Assembly: GCF_004339765.1 (NCBI RefSeq) | Contig: NZ_SMGO01000001.1 | Location: 1,240,001 to 1,304,000, forward strand | Reading direction: 5' to 3' | Length of the DNA stretch: 64,000 nt | Source of the DNA: Albibacterium bauzanense | Lineage (GTDB): Bacteria > Bacteroidota > Bacteroidia > Sphingobacteriales > Sphingobacteriaceae | In this document: positions 54,020 to 62,744 of the stretch, one piece after another | How the letters are laid out: the number at the start of each line of letters is the position of its first letter | How positions within the stretch are numbered: position 1 is the first letter of the stretch | Notes under the pieces: generated by a model | Databases searched by the model: none | The model's input: only the letters and a program-made list of their open reading frames with translations | Told to the model about the DNA's origin: nothing | Translations under genes and position numbers: made by a program

Positions 54020-54086
54020 AAGAAAAAATAGTGATATAGGTTAACACCTAAAGGTTAAACTTGAAGCAACCTAACATTTTCATATA

Positions 54087-54965
54087 TTAGTGGGTACCTT
54101 CTTGATTTTTAAGGTATTGAACTGCTAATTCTGGCTCATCAGTCTGTACCACACTTACACTCTTCATTTTGTTAAAAAAGTTTTGATAATGTTGAAGGTC
54201 TGTTACAGCAGCTTTGTCAACATCTCCTAAGGTATTAGCCCAAAATCTGATTCCCTGACTCCTAAGCTTATTTAATTCCTTCTCATTATTAATAAATGAA
54301 TTATCAATATGAATAATTTTTGTCATGTTCATTTTGACAATCCCTTCCAAATCTTCCATATTATATGCTCTAGGCATAATCTTTATAAGAGGGTTTAGCC
54401 GATACAGCTGGGGCATTTGTTTGTAATCATATAGAAAAAACAGCACTTGCTCATCCATCTCTAATTCTGATATCAACTCATAAACACGTTTAGCTGTTTC
54501 AAAGCTTTCAGCTTTAAAGTCGATATCAATTAAAATATTCCCTTTAGTACGTAATAAAGCTTCTTTCAAAGTTGGTACATAAGAGGAGGTAGCTTGACCG
54601 TTTCTCGTTAAAAATAATTTTTGTAAATCAGAATATAAATATGAATCTATCGCACCAGTACCTGTTGTGGTTCTATCAACGGTTTTATCATGCATTATAA
54701 CCAATTCCCCGTCTTTCGTTTCTCTTACATCTAATTCTACAATATGTGCACCCACCCGAATGGCCTCATCAATAGCGGCCAATGAATTCTCTGGAAAATC
54801 TTTATGCCCTCCTCGATGTGAAGCAACTAATATAGTTTGGGGTTCATGATTATAAACTTCCAAAATTGTATCTACTCGCGAAGATTGAGCTTGAACCGTT
54901 GGTTTTGTTGCAAATACAACGAGGCTGAAAACGATAAAAACTCCTTTTAATCTAGAAAAAATCAT
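54087..54965 (-). CDS. Secreted glycerophosphodiester phosphodiesterase
   Basis: A 292-residue GDPD that hydrolyses deacylated phospholipids to glycerol-3-phosphate and alcohol. The signal peptide ends near residue 26 (TVQAQ). The catalytic TIM barrel opens with ASHRGGHKDFPENSLAAIDE (His and Glu of the active site) and IVELDVRETKDGELVIMHDK (metal ligands), then VDRTTTGTG. Its secretion suits scavenging of phosphate or glycerol from phospholipid head groups. It is on the same strand as the calcineurin-type gene, 85 bp downstream. Confidence 0.92.
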   Translation of the reverse strand: MIFSRLKGVFIVFSLVVFATKPTVQAQSSRVDTILEVYNHEPQTILVASHRGGHKDFPENSLAAIDEAIRVGAHIVELDVRETKDGELVIMHDKTVDRTTTGTGAIDSYLYSDLQKLFLTRNGQATSSYVPTLKEALLRTKGNILIDIDFKAESFETAKRVYELISELEMDEQVLFFLYDYKQMPQLYRLNPLIKIMPRAYNMEDLEGIVKMNMTKIIHIDNSFINNEKELNKLRSQGIRFWANTLGDVDKAAVTDLQHYQNFFNKMKSVSVVQTDEPELAVQYLKNQEGTH

Positions 54966-55050
54966 ACGGATTATTTTAGTGGTTCAAACAGATCAAATAA
55001 TTCTACAGAAACCTTAAATATAATACAACTATTTTATTTGTTATATTATG

Positions 55051-56631
55051 CTAATTAATATCCTTTGGTGTTTCAAGCCTATAAGAGCTTTTTTGAGTAA
55101 ACGTTCTGCCAAACATATCTGTAGCTCTTACTTCTATTTGATGATCGCCCAATGATAAGTTTGTCGGAATTCTACCCTGCCAAAGATGTGTACTATTCAC
55201 AGCATTAGATGGCCGACGACCTGGCACTAGCTCTTCAATGGTATCCCAACGATATAAAGATTCAACAAATGACGGATCAACTATTTCTACATAATTCATA
55301 GGGCTCCATTCTCCCTCATCGATGCGATATTCTACAGTATTCCCTTTTGTGCCCATAAAAAAGTTGGCAGAAATAGTAGCCTGTGTGCCACGCCCTTTAG
55401 CAACTACTTTGGGGTTAAAAATCTCTATTTGACAATCCTTTGTCTTACCTGCAACCTTATAATCAATCGTGTACTGATTTCCTGTAATATTTAAAAAGGC
55501 ATAACCTTTAGGTGTTCCATCACGCATTGTAGATGCCGGAACACCACTTTCATTTACTTCTCCAGAATACCAATCTCCGGATGTAGTGCCTGCATTGTAC
55601 TCATGATGAGGTTTTTCTTGATGCCAACCGTCTGCTTGTGTATAAAAATTTTGACGCTGAAGGTGTGTATGTGCCGACATTGATAAGGTATTTGGAAATT
55701 CTTTCAACAAATCAAATAAACGTTGACGATCTGCATTTCTAAAACTATTTTCTTTTTCATGCTGAAGAGGGATATGAAAAGCCAATACAATTAATTTATT
55801 TTTGTCGACATATTTCAAGTCATTTTCTACAAAGTCTAATTGATCTTTACGAAATCCACCCCAATACCCATTCTCATCTCTCGGATCTGGATAAAGAATA
55901 TTATCCAATATTATAAAATGCGCATTCCCATAATCGAAAGCATAATTTGCTGGTCCGAAGTTGGCTTCAAATGTTTCGTCGGATAGGGAATCTGATACCG
56001 CATCATAATTCATGTCATGATTACCCATCAAATTATACCAAGGTACACCTACTTCACTAACAGCCTGAATATAGGGACTATGCAATACTAGATCGTCGCC
56101 TACTAAATCACCGAGACTTAATCCAAATGCAATGTTCTCTACTCCTTTCAATTCTGACACAATTCCACGAGCGAAAAAATTCACTTCCTCTAGTGTGTAG
56201 GCTTGAGGGTCTCCAAATATCAAAGAAGTGAAATTAGTAGGCTCTTCAACTTTTATTAATCCAAAATCAACTGATTTCGGTAATTTCCCGGTAGGTTCTA
56301 CCCCTTTGTAAGTAAGAGATGGGGAACCTTCAGGTTTATGGATATAATAGTATTGAGGTTGATTAAATTCATTTACACCAACTTTATAATCAGCAGGCTT
56401 AATTACAAATAGGATATTATCTATTCCGACTGGTAATTCATATTGACCATCTTCGTCCGTTTGTACCACTTGCACACCATTACTTACTGATACACCACTT
56501 ATTCCCTTTTCTTTTCTCTCTTTCTTTCCGTTCCCATTTAAATCATGATAAACATAACCCTTTGCAATGGATTGTGCATGTACAGTGTAGTTAAAGAATA
56601 GGCTTACTAAAGTTACTAAAATGATTCTCAT
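55051..56631 (-). CDS. Secreted calcineurin-like phosphoesterase with N- and C-terminal beta domains
   Basis: A 526-residue secreted metallophosphoesterase. Signal peptide ending near residue 19 (VHAQ), then a SdrD_B/CNA-like beta-sandwich (about 25-115, GYVYHDLNGNGKKERKEKGI), the calcineurin domain (about 130-360) with IFGDPQAY, LSLGDLVGDDLV, NLMGNHDMNY, FHIPLQHE and MSAHTHLQRQNFY, and a C-terminal beta domain to residue 526 ending ATDMFGRTFTQKSSYRLETP. The three-part order is that of the calcineurin-like family with extra C-terminal domain. The AAAGGAG sequence directly abuts the ATG, unusually close for a Shine-Dalgarno site. Confidence 0.9.
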   Translation of the reverse strand: MRIILVTLVSLFFNYTVHAQSIAKGYVYHDLNGNGKKERKEKGISGVSVSNGVQVVQTDEDGQYELPVGIDNILFVIKPADYKVGVNEFNQPQYYYIHKPEGSPSLTYKGVEPTGKLPKSVDFGLIKVEEPTNFTSLIFGDPQAYTLEEVNFFARGIVSELKGVENIAFGLSLGDLVGDDLVLHSPYIQAVSEVGVPWYNLMGNHDMNYDAVSDSLSDETFEANFGPANYAFDYGNAHFIILDNILYPDPRDENGYWGGFRKDQLDFVENDLKYVDKNKLIVLAFHIPLQHEKENSFRNADRQRLFDLLKEFPNTLSMSAHTHLQRQNFYTQADGWHQEKPHHEYNAGTTSGDWYSGEVNESGVPASTMRDGTPKGYAFLNITGNQYTIDYKVAGKTKDCQIEIFNPKVVAKGRGTQATISANFFMGTKGNTVEYRIDEGEWSPMNYVEIVDPSFVESLYRWDTIEELVPGRRPSNAVNSTHLWQGRIPTNLSLGDHQIEVRATDMFGRTFTQKSSYRLETPKDIN

Positions 56632-56948
56632 CTCCTTTATTTTATTTTCTTACAAAACTTGTGTAAATATTTAATTATGCAAGGATAGTAGTATTACATT
56701 AATAAGTTATTAAGAACATGTTACGGATTCTTTAAGGTTCAGTAAATAATAATAAACAGATTATAACCTTTTAATAGAAAACCAAAGAATGAACGATTAA
56801 TAGCACAAATATTCTAAAAATTTGTTCGCTTAATTCTTCTAATAGGTTGTTTTTGGCTTTAAAATCTAATAACAATTTGATAATGCAGTAATTTCTGCTA
56901 TCTCAAAAATCGACTCTAGATTTGCAGCAATCTAAAAAAACATACAAA
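56632..56948. other. 317-bp divergent intergenic region
   Basis: This is the longest stretch without a gene. It separates the leftward calcineurin-type gene from the rightward Oar-like receptor gene and must hold both promoters. A near -7 box for the left gene, TATCCTTG on the minus strand (56680-56687), and a full one for the right gene at 56917-56924 are visible. No RNA gene, repeat array or long inverted repeat was recognised. Confidence 0.7.
56917..56924 (+). promoter_or_regulatory. -7 promoter box for the Oar-like receptor gene
   Basis: TAGATTTG matches TAnnTTTG and lies 24 bases before the ATG at 56949. The TTG within it is the alternative upstream start, which supports the choice of the downstream ATG. 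No TTTG is found 19-21 nt further upstream. Confidence 0.45.
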
Positions 56949-59900
56949 ATGAAGAAGTTTTTACTTTTATTTACCTTGCTATTTACCGCAGCAATTGTAA
57001 ACGCACAGGTGACTACCAGTAGTTTAACTGGGACAGTTTTTGAATCTAATGGCCAATCAGCTATTGGTACAAGCATTAAAGCTACTCACGTACCAACAGG
57101 ATCAACTTATTCAACTCTTACAAACGAAAGTGGGAGATTCACAATTTCTAATATGCGTGTGGGTGGCCCATACACGGTAGAAATTACCTACATCGGTTTT
57201 CAAAAAGAAACTTATGAAAACATCAATTTACAGTTAGGGCAATCTTTTGTATTAAATACAACACTTAAAGAAGGTGATACAGAATTGAGTGCGGTTGTAA
57301 TTACAGGAGATGGTTCAAAGTTAAATACCAACAGAACTGGAGCAAGTACGAACATTAGTACAGAAACCTTAACCACTTTGCCAACCATTAATCGTAGTTT
57401 GTTAGATTTTACTCGTCTAACCCCTCAATCGTCAGGAAATTCTTTCGGTGGACGTGACTCTCGTTACAACAACCTTCAAATTGATGGTTCAAACTTTAAT
57501 GATGGATTCGGATTGAGTGGAAATCCGCTTCCCGGTGGTAAATCTCAACCTATTTCATTGGATGCAATTGAAGAAATTCAAGTTAATATTGCTCCATTTG
57601 ACATTCGTCAAAGTGGATTTACAGGTGCGGGAATCAATGCAGTGACTAGAAGTGGTACCAATACTTTTACCGGTTCTGTTTATGGTTATCTTAATAACCA
57701 GAGTTTTCAAGGTCGTAAAGTAGGTGACTCTGAATTAGCTAAGAGTGAAGATGCTTCAACTAAAAACTATGGTTTTCGTTTGGGCGGACCTATTATTAAG
57801 GACAAATTATTCTTCTTTTTTAATGCAGAAAAAGTAGAAGAAACTGGGGCAAATGCTTCTGGTGCTAATCTTTGGAAAGCTTCTCAAAATGGCGTTGCTG
57901 ATCCTGACAATAATATTGCTAGAACAAGTGTTGCTGATTTAGATGCTGTAAAAAATCACTTAATAAATACCTGGGGATATAATCCGGGTCGTTATGAAGG
58001 CTATGCTAATGAAGCGAAACAGCATAGCACCAAATTCTTAGCTCGTATTGATTATAATATTAATGATATTCACAAATTAGCAGTACGTTATAATCAAGTA
58101 ATTGGTATTTCTAACCAATTAACAAATGGTGCTTCAGGACCATCTCCACGTACTCCTAATAGTGCACAGAGAGTAAGTTCTCAATCTATTGCTTTTGAAA
58201 ATGCGAATTATGGTTTTGAAAACTCGGTACGATCTTTAACAGCCGAATTATCTAGTAATTTTAATTCCAATCTATCTAATCAGTTCTTAGCAACTTATAG
58301 CCGTATTCAGGACAAAAGAACTTCAAAAAGCGATATCTTCCCAATGGTTGATATCTGGGATGGTAGTGCTACAGGTACTAATTACATGACTTTTGGATAT
58401 GAATTGTTCTCGTTAAACAACGATGTGGTTAATGATAATTACTCTTTTGTAAATAACTTAACCTATACTACAGGTAATCATACAATTACTGGAGGTGCTG
58501 CTTTTGAAATTCAAAAATTCGGCAATGCTTATGTGCGTATGGGAACTTCTTATTATCGTTATAAATCGGTCGAAGATTTCCTTACTACTGGTACCCCTAA
58601 TGAGGTAGCACCCGTTATGTTTGGAGTGACTTATCCATATGAGGGTCAAGACCCATATGCTCGCATTAATTTTGGACAAGCCTCTTTATATGTTCAAGAC
58701 CGTTTTGCAGTGAATGACAGGTTAGATATTACTGCTGGCTTGCGTGCTGAATTGCCTATCTATTTAAACGACCTTACTCCTAACCCGGGAATCAATAATC
58801 TTTCATTATTGGGTACTGATGGTAAACGTAAAAAATATGATTCAGGAAGCTGGCCAAAGTCACGCATTATGTTATCTCCAAGAATTGGTTTCAATTATGA
58901 TGTAGAAGGAGACAGAAGCCTTATTTTACGTGGAGGAACAGGAATATTTACAGGTAGAGTTCCTTTTGTTTGGTTAACAAACATGCCTTCCAATGCTGGA
59001 GTTCTGCAAAATACAGTAGAACCTACAAGTTATGATCAAGTTGTCCCATGGATTGGCGGTATTTCATTTAATCCGGACCCTTATCATTGGGTAAATAACC
59101 CTCCAGCCGGAGCAGAAAAGGTATTTATTAAAAGTCCTTCTGGTGGTAACCCAAGTACTTTTGCATTAGTAGATGATAATTTCAAAATGCCAAAGGTTTG
59201 GAGAACAAGCTTGGGTGTTGATTATCAAATTCCAAATACACCTTTAATAGCTACCGCTGATTTATTATATACTCGCGACATCAATGCAATTTACCAATTT
59301 GGAGCAAATCGTACTTTTACTGCTGACACAATGAGTTATTCGCCAGGTGATAATCGGGATTTTTATACATCTTCAACTGTAGCATTCAATCCGGCAATTG
59401 GTGCTAATAACGCAACGGTATTAACCAATACAAATAAAAAAGGAAGTTCATATAGCGCAACTTTTGGCTTGACAATGCCACGTAGAACAGCAGGATTTAC
59501 AGGAAGCGTGTTTTACACCTATTCTGGAGCAAAAGAAATCTCTGGTAACCCAGGTTCTAATGCTTCATCTGCATGGATAAACAGCCCTTCCATCAATAAT
59601 CCAAACGATCAGTTTCTATATAATTCTGCTTATGCAGTTCCACATCGTGTGAATGCAAATCTTTCGTATAGAATTGAGTATTTGAAAAACTTAGCTACAA
59701 CTTTCTCTGTTTATTATAATGGGGCGCATCAAGGTCGTTACTCGTATCAGTATAGTGCAGATTTTAATGGGGACGGAACTAATGCAGATTTAATTTTCCT
59801 ACCTTCAAATACTTCAGATTTAAAATTTGTAGCTATTACATCCGGATCAGGTGCTGATCAAGTTGTGTTATTTACTCCAGAAGAACAAGTTGTTGCATTT

Positions 59901-60290
59901 GATAAGTATATTGCAAATAACGATCTGGAACAATATAGAGGCCAATATCTAAAAAGAAATGATTTCTTAATGCCTTGGTTAAGTAGTTTTGATGTGCGCA
60001 TAGCACAAGAAATCATGGCACCTGTTGCTGGTCGTAAGCATAAATTAGAAATTAGTCTTGATGTAGTGAATTTTGGAAATTTATTAAATAAAGATTGGGG
60101 TGTGCAGCAAACATTAAATAATGCACAGAACCTGCTGACTCCGGTTACAAAGAGTGCAAGTGCTCCTACTTTCAAAATGATGACTGTATCTGAAAACGGA
60201 GAAGTTGTATTGCCTACAGCGCCATTCAGGGATTTAACCTCATATAGTTCTACTTGGAAAATGCAATTAGGACTGCGCTATTCTTTCTAA
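56949..60290 (+). CDS. Oar-like TonB-dependent outer-membrane receptor
   Basis: A 1113-residue receptor starting at ATG 56949 with a clear signal peptide (MKKFLLLFTLLFTAAIVNAQ). A carboxypeptidase-regulatory beta-sandwich (about 20-110, TSSLTGTVFESNGQSAIGTS) precedes an OmpA/Oar-type plug with ETLTTLPTINRSLLDFTRLT and NNLQIDGSNFNDGFGLSGNP, then a large barrel ending WKMQLGLRYSF. There is no SusD partner. Oar-like receptors are often found with secreted hydrolases, and the neighbours here are phosphoesterases. The ligand is unknown. An alternative TTG start at 56922 is inside the promoter box. Confidence 0.9.
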   Translation: MKKFLLLFTLLFTAAIVNAQVTTSSLTGTVFESNGQSAIGTSIKATHVPTGSTYSTLTNESGRFTISNMRVGGPYTVEITYIGFQKETYENINLQLGQSFVLNTTLKEGDTELSAVVITGDGSKLNTNRTGASTNISTETLTTLPTINRSLLDFTRLTPQSSGNSFGGRDSRYNNLQIDGSNFNDGFGLSGNPLPGGKSQPISLDAIEEIQVNIAPFDIRQSGFTGAGINAVTRSGTNTFTGSVYGYLNNQSFQGRKVGDSELAKSEDASTKNYGFRLGGPIIKDKLFFFFNAEKVEETGANASGANLWKASQNGVADPDNNIARTSVADLDAVKNHLINTWGYNPGRYEGYANEAKQHSTKFLARIDYNINDIHKLAVRYNQVIGISNQLTNGASGPSPRTPNSAQRVSSQSIAFENANYGFENSVRSLTAELSSNFNSNLSNQFLATYSRIQDKRTSKSDIFPMVDIWDGSATGTNYMTFGYELFSLNNDVVNDNYSFVNNLTYTTGNHTITGGAAFEIQKFGNAYVRMGTSYYRYKSVEDFLTTGTPNEVAPVMFGVTYPYEGQDPYARINFGQASLYVQDRFAVNDRLDITAGLRAELPIYLNDLTPNPGINNLSLLGTDGKRKKYDSGSWPKSRIMLSPRIGFNYDVEGDRSLILRGGTGIFTGRVPFVWLTNMPSNAGVLQNTVEPTSYDQVVPWIGGISFNPDPYHWVNNPPAGAEKVFIKSPSGGNPSTFALVDDNFKMPKVWRTSLGVDYQIPNTPLIATADLLYTRDINAIYQFGANRTFTADTMSYSPGDNRDFYTSSTVAFNPAIGANNATVLTNTNKKGSSYSATFGLTMPRRTAGFTGSVFYTYSGAKEISGNPGSNASSAWINSPSINNPNDQFLYNSAYAVPHRVNANLSYRIEYLKNLATTFSVYYNGAHQGRYSYQYSADFNGDGTNADLIFLPSNTSDLKFVAITSGSGADQVVLFTPEEQVVAFDKYIANNDLEQYRGQYLKRNDFLMPWLSSFDVRIAQEIMAPVAGRKHKLEISLDVVNFGNLLNKDWGVQQTLNNAQNLLTPVTKSASAPTFKMMTVSENGEVVLPTAPFRDLTSYSSTWKMQLGLRYSF

Positions 60291-60308
60291 AATATCTTCT
60301 GATTTAAT

Positions 60309-60340
60309 AAAAAGGATTGTTCTACAGAACAATCCTTTTT
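60309..60340. terminator. Terminator after the Oar-like gene
   Basis: AAAAAGGATTGTTCT (60309-60323) and AGAACAATCCTTTTT (60326-60340) are exact 15-base arms around AC. The T-run at the end suits rightward termination. It lies 18 bp past the receptor stop and 19 bp before the next ATG, so the pyrophosphatase gene needs its own start or read-through. Confidence 0.8.
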
Positions 60341-60359
60341 CAATTTAAACACTTTAATA

Positions 60360-61631
60360 ATGCATACAACAACTAAATTTCTAATTAAAAGTCTGCTTAT
60401 AATACAGATAGTATTGTTCGCTAATTTAACTCAAGCACAAACAGACACCACCCAACAAATTACTATTGGACGGACAAATACTCTCGAGCAACAACAGAAA
60501 CCATATGTAATTCTTATTTCTGCCGATGGTTTTCGTTATGATTATGCAAAAAAATATCGAGCAAAACACTTATTAGCATTAAGCCGTAAAGGGATACGAG
60601 CCAAATCTATGATTCCAAGTTATCCGTCAGTAACTTTTCCAAATCATTATAGTATTGTAACTGGTTTATATCCCTCACATCATGGTTTAGTAAACAATAC
60701 TTTTTTCGACAAGAAGTTAAATGCAAAATATTCAATAGGTTCTGATGTAGTTCGCGATGGTGAATGGTATAGCGGCACACCTCTCTGGGTTTTAGCTGAA
60801 CAGCAAGGAATGCTTGCTGCCAGCATGTTTTGGGTAGGTTCAGAAGCTGCAATAAAAGGTATCCGCCCCACTTATTATTATAATTATAATGAGCAAATGC
60901 CTATTTATGAAAGGATCAAAGTTGTGAAAGAATGGTTAAGCTTACCAGAAGATAAAAGACCTCATCTAATCACTTTTTATCTTTCAGAGCCCGATCATTC
61001 GGGTCACGGCTTTGGGCCGGAATCTATTGAAACAGAACAAGCTGTAAAAATGGTCGATTCTGCTATTTATCAATTAACAGAAGCAGTGAAATCAACCGGG
61101 CTTCCTGTAAACTTTATTTTTGCTTCTGATCACGGTATGACTAGTGTTGATAGAGAGAACCCGATTCCTACACCAAAAGCTATAGATACAGCGAAGTTTT
61201 TTATTCTATCTTCAGGTACCTTAATGGATGTACAGGCAAAAAACAAGGCCGATATTGTGCCTTTGTATGAACAACTTAAAAACACAGAAAAGGATTATAA
61301 AGTTTATTTAAAAACTAATATGCCAGAATATCTTCATTATAGTGATAAAGATGATAGAATGAACCGTATTGGTGATATTCTGTTGATACCGGAATGGCCA
61401 AAAGTATTTTCTAACCATAGACCTGGCATAGGTTATCACGGTTTCGATCCTGCAACTGTTAAAGACATGCATGCAACATTCTTTGCCTGGGGGCCTGCTT
61501 TTAAAAAAAGATTAAAAATACCTTCTTTCGAGAATGTCAATATTTATCCTCTCATAGCAGAATTATTAAATTTAACAATTACGGAAGAGATAGATGGCAA
61601 GAAAGAAATACTACATAAAGTTCTAAAGTAA
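60360..61631 (+). CDS. Ectonucleotide pyrophosphatase/phosphodiesterase (NPP/alkaline phosphatase superfamily)
   Basis: A 423-residue secreted enzyme that cleaves nucleotide phosphodiester and pyrophosphate bonds. The signal peptide ends near residue 26 (LTQAQ). Metal and catalytic residues are visible: Asp56 in LISADGFRYD, the nucleophile Thr92 in SYPSVTFPNHYSIVTG, Asp and His in LSEPDHSGHGFGPES, ASDHGM, and a final GYHGFDPA. The order is that of the NPP family. With the GDPD and calcineurin enzymes it could release phosphate from external nucleotides and lipids. Confidence 0.92.
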   Translation: MHTTTKFLIKSLLIIQIVLFANLTQAQTDTTQQITIGRTNTLEQQQKPYVILISADGFRYDYAKKYRAKHLLALSRKGIRAKSMIPSYPSVTFPNHYSIVTGLYPSHHGLVNNTFFDKKLNAKYSIGSDVVRDGEWYSGTPLWVLAEQQGMLAASMFWVGSEAAIKGIRPTYYYNYNEQMPIYERIKVVKEWLSLPEDKRPHLITFYLSEPDHSGHGFGPESIETEQAVKMVDSAIYQLTEAVKSTGLPVNFIFASDHGMTSVDRENPIPTPKAIDTAKFFILSSGTLMDVQAKNKADIVPLYEQLKNTEKDYKVYLKTNMPEYLHYSDKDDRMNRIGDILLIPEWPKVFSNHRPGIGYHGFDPATVKDMHATFFAWGPAFKKRLKIPSFENVNIYPLIAELLNLTITEEIDGKKEILHKVLK

Positions 61632-61647
61632 AACTTTATGTAGTATT
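61607..61647. terminator. Terminator overlapping the end of the NPP gene
   Basis: Arms 61607-61622 and 61632-61647 are 16-base exact reverse complements around a 9-nt loop. The left arm and loop are the last eight codons and stop of the NPP coding sequence. The convergent GH43 gene ends 34 bp further, so the structure may act for both. Confidence 0.75.
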
Positions 61648-61681
61648 GGAAAAAGAATATACTGTTTTGAACAAGTAATTC

Positions 61682-62713
61682 TTATCTATAAGGATCTATG
61701 GTATGGATATGACCAAATTCATCATAGGTCAATTCGATACATTTTATGGAGCGCAAATGAGTTACACCTTTGGACAAACTAGAGTCATGGTAAAACAGAT
61801 ACCACTTATTCTGAAACTCCACAATAGAATGGTGCGAAGTCCAACCAACTACAGGATTCAGTATTCTGCCTTTGTAAGTAAATGGACCATATGGATTATC
61901 ACTCATAGCATAGCAGATGTAATGCGTGTCACCCGTTGAATAGGAAAAATAATATTTCCCGTTGTATTTGTGCACCCACGGTGCTTCAAAAAACCTTCTT
62001 TCATTATCGCCTTGTAGTAAGGGCATACCTGCTTCATCTAATATGACCACATCTTTTGGTTCCTCAACAAACTCCAGCAGGTCATTACTTAGTTTAGCTA
62101 CTTTTGCACACAATGCTGGCTCATTGTCTTCTGGTAAATGAATAAATGGCCCTTCACCTTCGGCCTTGAAAGAGCCCGTTCGCCAACGCTGTAACTGTCC
62201 ACCCCATATACCACCAAAATACATCAAGTAATTGTCGTTCTCGTCTTCAAACACAGCAGGATCAATTGAGAAACTGTTTTTAATTGCCTGAGGCTGTGCA
62301 GTGAATGGCCCTCCAGGAGAAGTACTTATAGCTACGCCAATACGGAAAATGCCGTCATAGTCTTTTGCAGGAAAGAACAGATAATATGTTCCATTTTTAT
62401 GGGCTGCATCCGGGGCCCATAATTGCTTTTCGGCCCACGGAATGTCCTCAACACGCATGGCCACACCATGATCTATCGCTTCTGCCTCTGGATGAGCCAT
62501 TGAAAACACATGATAATCTTTCATGGCAAAATGACTACCTAAATCGTCAAAAGCGTCACCCTCATCAATGTCATGAGACGGGTAGATATAGATTCTTCCA
62601 TCGAAAACATGTGCAGATGGATCGGCTGTAAAAAGATGGGTCACTAATGGCTTTGAAATAGCTTTTGAGTTCAGTTCATCAAAATCAATGTGATCAATCG
62701 GTTTTTCAGGCAT
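61682..62713 (-). CDS. Glycoside hydrolase family 43 (arabinosidase/xylosidase type)
   Basis: A 343-residue five-bladed beta-propeller hydrolase. The catalytic acids are visible: the base Asp31 in LFTADPSAHVFDGRIYIYPS, the pKa-modulating Asp151 in FSIDPAVFED, and the acid Glu243 in RRFFEAPWVHKYNGKYY. The C-terminus has SHHSIVEFQNKWYLFYHDSS. No signal peptide is present, so it acts on imported oligosaccharides in the cytoplasm. It is 31 bp downstream of a sugar symporter gene. Arabinose- or xylose-containing oligomers are likely substrates. Confidence 0.9.
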   Translation of the reverse strand: MPEKPIDHIDFDELNSKAISKPLVTHLFTADPSAHVFDGRIYIYPSHDIDEGDAFDDLGSHFAMKDYHVFSMAHPEAEAIDHGVAMRVEDIPWAEKQLWAPDAAHKNGTYYLFFPAKDYDGIFRIGVAISTSPGGPFTAQPQAIKNSFSIDPAVFEDENDNYLMYFGGIWGGQLQRWRTGSFKAEGEGPFIHLPEDNEPALCAKVAKLSNDLLEFVEEPKDVVILDEAGMPLLQGDNERRFFEAPWVHKYNGKYYFSYSTGDTHYICYAMSDNPYGPFTYKGRILNPVVGWTSHHSIVEFQNKWYLFYHDSSLSKGVTHLRSIKCIELTYDEFGHIHTIDPYR

Positions 62714-62744
62714 AGTAATGAGTGATTAATAATAACTATATAAA

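Noticed and set aside
56922-56951. TTG at 56922 as start of the Oar-like receptor
   Set aside because: It is part of the -7 promoter box, and the ATG at 56949 begins a standard signal peptide.
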